From CBW1002 sp046081905 (GTDB taxonomy: Bacteria > Cyanobacteriota > Cyanobacteriia > PCC-6307 > Cyanobiaceae): 5,709 bases of DNA. Positions 1 to 5,709 of the stretch are shown here, one piece after another. Positions within the stretch are counted from its first letter, which is position 1, and the number at the start of each line of letters is the position of its first letter. The stretch is taken from assembly GCA_046081905.1 (NCBI GenBank), contig JBJTWS010000271.1:1-5709 (forward strand). Direction: 5' to 3'. The notes beneath the pieces were generated by a model, which saw only the letters and a program-made list of their open reading frames with translations, was not told the DNA's origin and did no database searches. A program made the position numbers and the translations under genes.

Positions 1-3000
1 GCAAAACGATTGTTGCTGCCGCTGAGGCTGAGGCTATAGGGACTGGCGGTCGTGGTCAGGGAATCGAGGGTCAGATTCCCGGCGAAGCTGGCACTGGAGG
101 CATTGCTGATGGTGAGATCTTTCAGCGTGATCGCTCCGGCGGCATCCACCCCGCTGCTGGTGATCGTCCCAGCGCTACCAGCATTCAGGGTGAGGTTGTA
201 GGCACTGCCGCTGACTGTGCTCGCCAGACTGATGGCAGCACCGGTGGGGCTGCCTCCTTGATTGGTGGTATCGATGCTGGTGTTGCCGATCAGGGTGGTA
301 GCACCAGCACCGAGGTCAATCGCATCGGCGGAGCTCCGAAGAATGGCGCCAAGGCTTCTGGCCGCCCCGCCGCTGAAGGCCAGGCCTCCGTCGAACAGGA
401 ACACATCGGATCCAGAAGCATCACCGAGGCTGACGGTGCCAGTGTTGAGGAAATCAACCTTCTGCGTGAAACTGTTATTCGCTCCAGTGAAGCTGATGGA
501 ATAAGGATTTGCAGTGGTGACTAGGGAGTCCACCTGAACGTTGCCGGCAAAGATGGCACTGTTCGGTGCGGCGTTGGAGATCTTGAGCAGATTGATCGTG
601 ATTGCACCGGCTGCATCGGCGACCGTTGCATAAATACTGCCAGCACTACCGGCATTCAGATCAAGGCCGAAGCTGCCGACTCCATCGGTGATCGTGCCCC
701 CAAGATTGATGCTGGCGCCAGAGGCAGAACCGCCATTGTTCGTGGTGTCGACGATGCTGTTGGCCAGCAGCGTCACACCACCACTGCCAAAGTTGATGGC
801 ATCCGACGACGTCCGAATCGTGCCGCCAATGGCGCTGGGGGCATGACCTGTGAAGGCCAGGCCACCATCCAACAGGAACAGATCCGTTCCGGAAGCATCA
901 CCGAAGCTGACGGTACCGGAATTGAGGAAATCAACCTTCTGCGCAATGCTGTTCGCAGCGCCGGTGAAACTGATCGCATAGGGATTGGCCGTGGTGATGA
1001 GCGTATTGATCTGCACATTGCCAGCGAACGTGGTGCCACCGCTGTTGGTGATCGTGACGGTCCCGATGTCCGTACCGACGGGACCGCTCACATGGACAGC
1101 TCCGCTCGTATTGAACGTCAGATTGGAGCTGGCACCACCGGCAGTGCCGGAAACAGCGGCCAGGTTGATCGGTGTGGCGGCCGAACCATTCCCTGCCGTG
1201 AGCGTGACACCATCCGCGAGGGTGGCAGGGCCAAGGTTGATGGCCCCCGTGGAGGTCCCGCCGATCGTGGCATTGCCTTTCACAGTCACCACCGTGTCAG
1301 CATCTCCCAGGGTGATCCCGCCGCTGCCTGCGGCTGAGACATTGCCGTTCAGATTCACGGCATTGGGAGCTGTGGCGGTGATGCCTCCATTAAAATCAAA
1401 CTGATCACCACCATTACCAAGGGTGAGACTACCTGTGCTCAGCACATCAACCGGAGCCGTGAAGCTGTTGTTGGAACCCGTCAGGCTGATCGTATAAGGA
1501 TTAGCCGTCATGATCAAAGCATTGACCTGCACATTGCCAGGAAAAGTTGCACTTGCAGCATTGCTGATCGTGAAGTTGTTGATCGTGATCGCACCACTGG
1601 CGTTGATCGCACCGCCACTGCCCGCATTCAGGTCGAGATTGAAGCTGCCGGACCCATCCGTGATCGAACTGAAACTGATGTTGGCGCCACCTGCGTTACC
1701 GGAACCATGGGTGGTCTTGATGCTCTGGTCACCGGTGAGTGTCAGGCCGGAATTGAAACTGACAGCCTGGCCATTCGTGGCAATGTCGGCGGCACTGTTG
1801 ATGCCACCACCGGCCGTCAGATTGACGGGACCGACGGCCGTGATATCAGCGGCGGCACCGAGGGTGAGGGTCCCCGTCGCACTGTTGGCCGTCAGGGCAC
1901 CGATCGCCTGGGTGCCACCGATGGCACCCTGAGCCGTGATGTTGCCCTGGCCGGAGGTCAGGGTGAGCGCCTCTCCACCGACGGTTTTACCATCAATCGC
2001 ACCACCGAATTGAATGGGATAGCCACCGCTGCCGCCTAGATTGGTCGTATCAAGAGTGGTCGATGCCAGAAGGGTGGTGGGAATGCCGGCACCAACGATC
2101 GCCTCACCATTGGCACGAATCGTACCGCCGAGATTCAGAGCGGTGACATTGCCAGACAGCTGAAAGCCACCACCAAAAAGAAAATTGTCACCGACACGAC
2201 TCCCAAGACCGACCGTCCCCTTGTTCTCAAACTTAATCTCATTGGATAAATTATTACTGAATAGATTGGTGGCTCCGCCGAAAGTAATGGCGTAGGGATT
2301 TGAACCCGTAATCAAATTATTCAGCGAGACATTGCCCGCGATAGCAAGATCAGCGGCATTGACGATGGTAAGCAAATTAAGATCAACGGTATCCATCTGG
2401 ATCAAACCCTTGCTACCCGCGTTCACGGTCAGGTCAAAGGTGGGACCACTCAGGCTTCCCTTTAAGGCGATATTGGCACCATCAGGGTTGCCGCTCCACG
2501 TGCTGTCAAACGAAGAATGACTCAACAGGGTGGGAGATCCGGAGCCAAACTTCTGAGCGACACCAGGGGTGCGGATCGTGCCACCGACATTGATATTCGC
2601 ATTACCGCTGAAATCAAATCCCCCTAGAAAAGCAAAGGTAGGCGTGCCACTGGCATTTCCCAGAGTGACCGTACCGGTATTATTAAAGTCAACAGAATCC
2701 GTGAAACTGTTTTTGGCGCCCGTCAGGCTGACTGCATAAGACTTGTTGGTGGTGATGAAATCTTTAACAACGACACCACCCTGAAAACTGGCACTGCTGG
2801 CATTGCCGGCGTCAATCGTGAGCGTGGAAGCCGGACCATTGAGATTGCCACCGATGCTGATCGCCCCGCCAGCGGTGTTGATGCTGGTATCAGCCGCCAG
2901 GCTGACGGCTCCCGTACCGCCACTGAAATTGAAGCCCCCTGTTGAGAAGACACCCGCCAGGCCAAATGGCGCACTACCAGAAAAAGCTAGACCCTTATTG

Positions 3001-3122
3001 AAATTAAAGACATCAGTAGCACTATCGCCAAGGGTGACGGTGTCTGAATTTTTAAAATCGACAGCCGAAGCGAACGTATTGGTAGAACCCGTGAGCTTAA
3101 CCTGATAACTATTTGATGTTGT
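1..3122 (-). repeat. Array of seven diverged ~120-270-residue repeats inside the adhesin
   Basis: A recurring block has the pattern TTxNPYxIxxTGxxNSFxxxV, then DFxNxGTVxLGxASG, then a xGGxxFxG element, a variable stretch, and an INLG..I/LNAGS..G / ISNA.SA.F.GN half. The TTxNPY-type anchors begin at 3122 (TTSNSY, residue 757), 2753 (TTNKSY, 880), 2309 (TGSNPY, 1028), 1511 (MTANPY, 1294), 995 (TTANPY, 1466), 518 (TTANPY, 1625) and 53 (TTASPY, 1780, cut by the window edge). Unit lengths are 123, 148, 266, 172, 159 and 155 residues. The 266-residue unit contains an extra block. These are probably beta-helix rungs that extend the stalk; more copies are expected to the left. Confidence 0.85.
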
Positions 3123-5390
3123 CAGCAGATTGGCAGCTGTCAGATTTCCTTGAAAATCAACGGACTGACCAGGCTTGGTATTGGTGATTGTCAGATTACC
3201 GCCCGAGCCTAAATAGGTCGCCACCGTCACTCCGCTGTTGAACGTGGTGCCCGCACTCATGGCCACGGTGAGGCCATTCAGAGGCTGCGTCCCCCCCACA
3301 GCCTGATTGACCGTGATCGCACCATTGGTCGCTTCCAACGTCAGAAGATCCGACCGGTTACCGGTTGAAGGATTCGTGCCATCAATCGTCCCGGTCACGG
3401 TGATGGGGCCCGTTGTCGCCTTGAGCGTCAACTGGCCATTGAGCGTCATTCCGTCGACCGAATTGATGGTGAGCCCCTTGCTGGCCGTCACCGGAATGGA
3501 GAGAGAGCTTGAATTTGTATCGACAGCAACACCCTTCTTGGAGTCGAGAAAGATGTTGCCATCGAGCGCAGTCAGAGAAATCACCGTTGCACCCCGCCGC
3601 AGATCGAGTCCCCCCGCGCCGGCATTCAGCTGGAGATCACCCTGCTCGGCCTTGAGGACAGCGTTGACCTTGATGAGATCACTCTCAACATTGAAACCAG
3701 AAGCCCCCTTGGTCGTGACATTATTGTCTAAATTCGTGGTACTACTGACAGACTTCTGGCTCAAAGAAGACAATACCGATTCTGCACCAGTAATGTAATT
3801 AACGATTTGTGCCTTGCTGATCTCAAGACTGACACCCGGCAAATTCAACGCTGCCAGGAAGTCAATCTGGCCATCAGCATTGAGCTTCAGCGTGGCTGCT
3901 TTTGTACTGGCGCTGATGAGGGGGGCAACAAAGGCAATATCGCCAACAGCCGAGCCGGTGCCACTGGTAGTGATTTCCACATTCGTGCCGGCATCCAGTT
4001 GCGCCAGAAGCGTGGATGCGGCAAGCACTGCACTGGGCGCGCTTGCATCTGGAGTCCAGATCCCTGTCGTTGCACTGAAAGAAATTCCGGTGGTGGTTGC
4101 GTCAGCAATCGAAAGATCGGTTGGATCGAGCAACCACAGACCGGCGCGACCCTGAGGTGCTGCCGCATCGACAACTCCGAAAGCCTGCAGGTTCTGCTTC
4201 GAGGAAGTTTCCACAAAGCCGCCATTCCCACCCTGGCTGCCACCGCGGGCAGAAATCGTCCCGTAAAAACCGGTGTAGCGATCACTCCAAAGGATGACGC
4301 GTCCGCCATCGCCCTCAGACAACGCATCCGCCCTCACCTGGGCTCCGGGAGCGATCACGGTGGCGGTGGCCGTGGGCTCGGGTCCCTGACCCAGCTGGTT
4401 ACCACCGATGAGCACCTCACCACCACCTTTGCCACCGCTGGCCTCCACCCGGGCCTGATCCAGCAGGGCGACGCGATCCCCGAGAAGCTTGATCGTCCCT
4501 CCCTTGGCAGACGGACCACCACTGGCCTCGAGCACACCATTCACTTTCACATCGCCGCCACTGGCCACCACGATCGAACCGCCGCTGCCATCGGCACCAC
4601 GCGCCTGCACCAGACCGTCGAGATTCACGGCCGCATGAATCAAGGCCTGAGCCTCGCTGGCACCGATGCGCACGACCTGGGCCTGGAGCTGCCCTTCATT
4701 CAGCAGTGAGCCACTGACCGCCGGATCCAGCGCCACCTGGAACAGACCATCACCGCTGAGATCCACCGTCGCCGCCGTGCCGGAAGCCAGCTGAATCGTG
4801 CCCAGGCGAGCGCTGATCAACCCCTGATTGATCACCTGCGGGGCAATCAACGACACCAATCCAGCATCGGCAACCGAAATCGTGCCACGGTTGATCACCG
4901 CGGCATTGGCCGGAGCACCCGGCAATTGCTCCAGCAGCAGCGGCCCACCCTGCATGAAATGGGCTGGATCCATGGTCAGAGTTCCAGCCGCAAAACTTGC
5001 CGTGTTGATCACAGCCCCAGGGCCAATCAAGATGCCGTTAGGGTTCAACAGCATCAGGGCTCCATTCGCACTGAGCTGACCGAAGATTTCGGTTCCCAGA
5101 CCTCCGGTGATGCGAGCCAGCATCAGGCTGGTGGCGCTGGGCTGCTGAAGATTGACCCGTTCTCCAACACCGATATTGAAACTTCGCCAATCTCCAGCGG
5201 CTCGATCCGTCCCTTGCCGGATCAACAGCGTGCTGGCATCCGGCTGCGTGACACCGATGGACCCACCGCGCACCACGAGGCCCTCGGGCAGAGCCCAGGC
5301 CTCGCCGGGAACCAGACTGACAAGCAGTGCCAGGGGCAGCGGCTTCAGGCTGATGAAAGCAGATTTGCCAAGCGACGAACCATTCGCCAT
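1..5390 (-). CDS. Filamentous-haemagglutinin-type (TpsA-like) secreted adhesin, 3' end beyond window
   Basis: This is a giant exoprotein expected to cross the inner membrane by Sec and the outer membrane through a TpsB/Omp85-type partner, then fold as a beta-helix on the cell surface. The frame is open for 1796 codons with no stop and continues past base 1. Visible parts are a signal peptide (1-33), a haemagglutination/TPS domain (about 35-150) with the NPNG motif at 116-119, a Gly-rich beta-helical region ending in WLLDP (419-423), a beta-rich segment (431-756) with an LDAGTNVEITT element, and large repeats from 757 on. It is rich in Gly, Ala, Ser, Thr and Asn, and I noticed no cysteine, as is usual in this class. 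I chose ATG 5390 because it directly precedes a normal-length signal peptide and coincides with the composition change. In-frame ATGs at 5471 and 5627 would add 27 or 79 residues of phosphatase-like sequence. Adhesion is inferred from the family; the ligand is unknown. A C-terminal autotransporter barrel, though less likely, cannot be excluded because the end is missing. Confidence 0.93.
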   Translation of the reverse strand, partial: MANGSSLGKSAFISLKPLPLALLVSLVPGEAWALPEGLVVRGGSIGVTQPDASTLLIRQGTDRAAGDWRSFNIGVGERVNLQQPSATSLMLARITGGLGTEIFGQLSANGALMLLNPNGILIGPGAVINTASFAAGTLTMDPAHFMQGGPLLLEQLPGAPANAAVINRGTISVADAGLVSLIAPQVINQGLISARLGTIQLASGTAATVDLSGDGLFQVALDPAVSGSLLNEGQLQAQVVRIGASEAQALIHAAVNLDGLVQARGADGSGGSIVVASGGDVKVNGVLEASGGPSAKGGTIKLLGDRVALLDQARVEASGGKGGGEVLIGGNQLGQGPEPTATATVIAPGAQVRADALSEGDGGRVILWSDRYTGFYGTISARGGSQGGNGGFVETSSKQNLQAFGVVDAAAPQGRAGLWLLDPTDLSIADATTTGISFSATTGIWTPDASAPSAVLAASTLLAQLDAGTNVEITTSGTGSAVGDIAFVAPLISASTKAATLKLNADGQIDFLAALNLPGVSLEISKAQIVNYITGAESVLSSLSQKSVSSTTNLDNNVTTKGASGFNVESDLIKVNAVLKAEQGDLQLNAGAGGLDLRRGATVISLTALDGNIFLDSKKGVAVDTNSSSLSIPVTASKGLTINSVDGMTLNGQLTLKATTGPITVTGTIDGTNPSTGNRSDLLTLEATNGAITVNQAVGGTQPLNGLTVAMSAGTTFNSGVTVATYLGSGGNLTITNTKPGQSVDFQGNLTAANLLTTSNSYQVKLTGSTNTFASAVDFKNSDTVTLGDSATDVFNFNKGLAFSGSAPFGLAGVFSTGGFNFSGGTGAVSLAADTSINTAGGAISIGGNLNGPASTLTIDAGNASSASFQGGVVVKDFITTNKSYAVSLTGAKNSFTDSVDFNNTGTVTLGNASGTPTFAFLGGFDFSGNANINVGGTIRTPGVAQKFGSGSPTLLSHSSFDSTWSGNPDGANIALKGSLSGPTFDLTVNAGSKGLIQMDTVDLNLLTIVNAADLAIAGNVSLNNLITGSNPYAITFGGATNLFSNNLSNEIKFENKGTVGLGSRVGDNFLFGGGFQLSGNVTALNLGGTIRANGEAIVGAGIPTTLLASTTLDTTNLGGSGGYPIQFGGAIDGKTVGGEALTLTSGQGNITAQGAIGGTQAIGALTANSATGTLTLGAAADITAVGPVNLTAGGGINSAADIATNGQAVSFNSGLTLTGDQSIKTTHGSGNAGGANISFSSITDGSGSFNLDLNAGSGGAINASGAITINNFTISNAASATFPGNVQVNALIMTANPYTISLTGSNNSFTAPVDVLSTGSLTLGNGGDQFDFNGGITATAPNAVNLNGNVSAAGSGGITLGDADTVVTVKGNATIGGTSTGAINLGPATLADGVTLTAGNGSAATPINLAAVSGTAGGASSNLTFNTSGAVHVSGPVGTDIGTVTITNSGGTTFAGNVQINTLITTANPYAISFTGAANSIAQKVDFLNSGTVSFGDASGTDLFLLDGGLAFTGHAPSAIGGTIRTSSDAINFGSGGVTLLANSIVDTTNNGGSASGASINLGGTITDGVGSFGLDLNAGSAGSIYATVADAAGAITINLLKISNAAPNSAIFAGNVQVDSLVTTANPYSISFTGANNSFTQKVDFLNTGTVSLGDASGSDVFLFDGGLAFSGGAARSLGAILRSSADAIDLGAGATTLIGNTSIDTTNQGGSPTGAAISLASTVSGSAYNLTLNAGSAGTITSSGVDAAGAITLKDLTISNASSASFAGNLTLDSLTTTASPYSLSLSGSNNRF
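54..995 (-). repeat. Most similar adjacent pair of adhesin repeat units (519-995 and 54-518)
   Basis: Two consecutive units of 159 and 155 residues are the closest pair in the array. By hand alignment 40 of their first 50 residues are identical, both sharing QKVDFLN, GTVS, GDASG and DGGLAF. The likeness is also clear in DNA: on the plus strand the stretch agcatcaccga.gctgacgg followed by ttgaggaaatcaaccttctg occurs near 417-462 and again near 895-942. This suggests a relatively recent tandem duplication of about 470 bp compared with the more diverged units to the right. Confidence 0.8.
3291..3297 (-). repeat. G7 homopolymer inside the adhesin reading frame
   Basis: Seven consecutive C on the plus strand (G7 in the coding strand) encode the Val-Gly-Gly of QAVGGTQPLNG (residues 698 to 700). 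With seven G the frame stays open. Losing one G gives VGGRSL followed at once by TGA, and gaining one leads to a stop about 30 codons later. The tract is the longest G run I saw in the coding strand; a G6 run lies at 3610-3615. Confidence 0.9.
4101..4607 (-). other. Gly-rich beta-helix segment ending in WLLDP motif
   Basis: About residues 262-430 consist of short Gly-rich strands with the repeated pattern ASGG...GG.I/V, for example VEASGGKGGGEVLIGGNQLG (315-334). Next come GDGGRVILWSD (360-370), ISARGG and GGFVETSSK, and then GLWLLDPTDLSI (417-428). This succession is characteristic of large FHA-type exoproteins downstream of the TPS domain and supports a continuous beta-helix. The WLLDP element usually marks the change from the conserved N-terminal helix to lineage-specific repeats, which is what happens here. 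Confidence 0.8.
4941..5288 (-). other. Haemagglutination activity / TPS secretion domain (FHA N-terminal type)
   Basis: About residues 35-150 match the N-terminal domain that TpsA proteins use to engage their TpsB partner and start beta-helix folding. Visible landmarks are WRSFNIGVGERVNLQQPS (68-85), LARITGG (91-97), the FGQLSANG block (103-110) and LLNPNGILIGPG (114-125), the last containing the family's NPNG signature. The order and spacing are those of the family, and no key motif is missing. The partner transporter is not in this window. Confidence 0.93.
5292..5390 (-). other. Sec signal peptide of the adhesin
   Basis: Residues 1-33 have the layout of a type I signal peptide. The polar N-region carries lysines at 9 and 16, followed by a hydrophobic core (LPLALLVSLV) and an AWA cleavage box, with the cut predicted between Ala33 and Leu34. 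The mature protein would start LPEGLVVRGG, which leads straight into the TPS domain as in other TpsA proteins. The proteobacterial ESPR extended-signal motif is not recognisable. If translation began at 5627 or 5471 this hydrophobic segment would be internal, which may weaken export; this is one reason to prefer the 5390 start. Confidence 0.82.
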
Positions 5391-5627
5391 GTATTTTCTA
5401 ATGTTCTCACGCAAGGTGTCAGATACATTAATCTGCTTATACTTGAAGTGATTTGGAAACTTAGCTGGCATGAAGCTACCAGCAATAAGAATGTGAGTTA
5501 TCCCGTTGGATTTTAGAACTTCTAATTTGGATGCAGCTTCTTCATTTCCTAGGTATAGCCCTTCGAGGATTCTATCTATAATATATAGCGGATTGCTGAT
5601 TATAGAACTGTCTATTATATAATCCAT
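5391..5627 (-). pseudogene. Truncated dual-specificity (DSP/VHR-like) protein phosphatase, N-terminal half, in frame with the adhesin
   Basis: Starting at ATG 5627, 79 codons encode a recognisable DSP-family N-terminus: ILEGLYLGN (20-28), EAASKLEVLKSNGITHIL (30-47) and KFPNHFKYKQINVSDTLREN (56-75). These correspond to the opening strand, the first helix, the following strand and the general-acid loop of DSPs. Asp70 aligns with the catalytic Asp of VHR-type enzymes (ANDT in VHR). The P-loop HCxxGxxRS and everything after it are absent, so catalysis is not expected. There is no stop before the adhesin ATG at 5390, so it may be read as an N-terminal extension of the adhesin. The upstream in-frame stop is TAA at 5652-5654. 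Composition and codons (ATA Ile five times, CTA, AGA) differ from the adhesin, suggesting another origin. The family call rests on remembered consensus, not a search. It could alternatively be a real fusion or one side of an assembly chimera. Confidence 0.68.
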
Positions 5628-5709
5628 TAATACATTCTTATCTATTCCACCTTATTTAGCTGAGAATCCTCTTGAGTCTAGTACAAGTTACATGAGGAAA
5701 TTTAGCCAG
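5628..5709. other. AT-rich edge segment without a supported gene
   Basis: Apart from the possible ribosome site, I see no gene, hairpin terminator or convincing sigma-70 promoter here. On the minus strand one frame is open from the window edge for 17 codons to a TAA at 5656-5658. It could be the tail of an upstream gene but is too short to judge. Confidence 0.4.
5647..5653 (-). promoter_or_regulatory. Possible Shine-Dalgarno AAGGTGG upstream of the phosphatase-like frame
   Basis: In coding orientation AAGGTGG differs by one base from AAGGAGG. It lies 11 bases before an ATG at 5635 that opens only a three-codon frame (ATG TAT TAA), and 19 bases before ATG 5627. The TAA overlaps the latter as TAATG. 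The direct spacing to 5627 is too long for ordinary initiation, so use of this site would need stop-start reinitiation. The match could be chance in AT-rich DNA. Confidence 0.25.

Noticed and set aside
843..1337. Plus-strand frames of 80-164 codons whose products resemble each other (SITEADG..EEINLLR)
   Set aside because: The resemblance only reflects the tandem repeats of the adhesin read in antisense; the minus-strand frame explains them.
3288..3300. Apparent frameshift and stop in the adhesin near QAVGG
   Set aside because: It arises only if the C run is read as six bases. Counting positions gives seven, which keeps the frame open; anchors further left (995, 518) are in phase with 5390.
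3887..4327. Minus-strand open frames in another phase (also 773-1039, 2723-2974, 4355-4540)
   Set aside because: All overlap the continuous adhesin frame on the same strand in a shifted phase, with low-complexity Arg/Pro/Ser-rich products.
3807..4709. 300-codon open frame on the plus strand
   Set aside because: It lies fully antisense to the Gly/Ala/Thr-rich part of the adhesin. Its product is Arg/Gly/Thr-rich with no recognisable domain, as expected for the complement of GC-rich repeat coding DNA.
5469..5471. ATG at 5471 as the adhesin start, giving a 60-residue extended signal peptide
   Set aside because: The added 27 residues are better explained as the DSP general-acid loop region. No good Shine-Dalgarno lies ahead of it, and the ESPR pattern is absent. 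It is kept only as an alternative.
4926..5516. 196-codon plus-strand open frame crossing the adhesin start
   Set aside because: It is antisense to the TPS domain and signal peptide, both strongly recognisable on the other strand. It has no domain or plausible initiation context.
5614..5619. TATAAT hexamer on the minus strand as a -10 box for the adhesin
   Set aside because: The hexamer sits in very AT-rich DNA inside the phosphatase-like frame, and the sequence 17 bases upstream (GATAAG) does not resemble a -35 element.

Overview
The window is dominated by one very large gene read leftward on the minus strand. It is the 5' part of a filamentous-haemagglutinin-type exoprotein: a secreted, surface-bound beta-helical adhesin of the TpsA, or two-partner secretion, class. 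Its frame is open without a stop from the ATG at 5390 to the left edge at base 1, which gives 1796 complete codons plus two bases. The C-terminus lies outside the window. An FHA-type N-terminal secretion domain implies a diderm (Gram-negative-type) bacterium. The coding DNA is GC-rich, but the phylum cannot be fixed from one such protein; proteobacterial, cyanobacterial and other diderm hosts all fit.

Reading in gene direction (right to left): 5709-5628 is AT-rich DNA with no convincing gene. From 5627 to 5391 an AT-rich open frame encodes 79 residues that look like the N-terminal half of a dual-specificity (DSP/VHR-like) protein phosphatase. It stops being phosphatase-like before the catalytic HCxxGxxR loop. 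It then runs without a stop and in the same frame into the adhesin at 5390. The adhesin begins with a Sec signal peptide (residues 1-33) and the haemagglutination/TPS domain (about 35-150). A Gly-rich beta-helical stretch follows, ending in the WLLDP motif (about 262-430), then a non-repeated beta-rich segment (431-756). From residue 757 to the window edge there is an array of seven large diverged repeats, the last one cut off.

Base composition changes abruptly at the adhesin start. By hand count, 5401-5709 is 110/309 G+C (36%), while 5221-5340 is 83/120 (69%). The codons change with it: Ile ATA and Leu CTA/TTA are common on the right and essentially absent on the left. The most interesting feature is therefore the junction at about 5390, where a phosphatase remnant of apparently foreign composition is joined in frame to a secreted adhesin. 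It could be a real rearrangement that supplied a new 5' end or promoter to the adhesin, or an assembly chimera. The plus strand holds several long open frames, but all are antisense shadows of the adhesin. No RNA gene, CRISPR array, transposase or partner TpsB transporter is visible.
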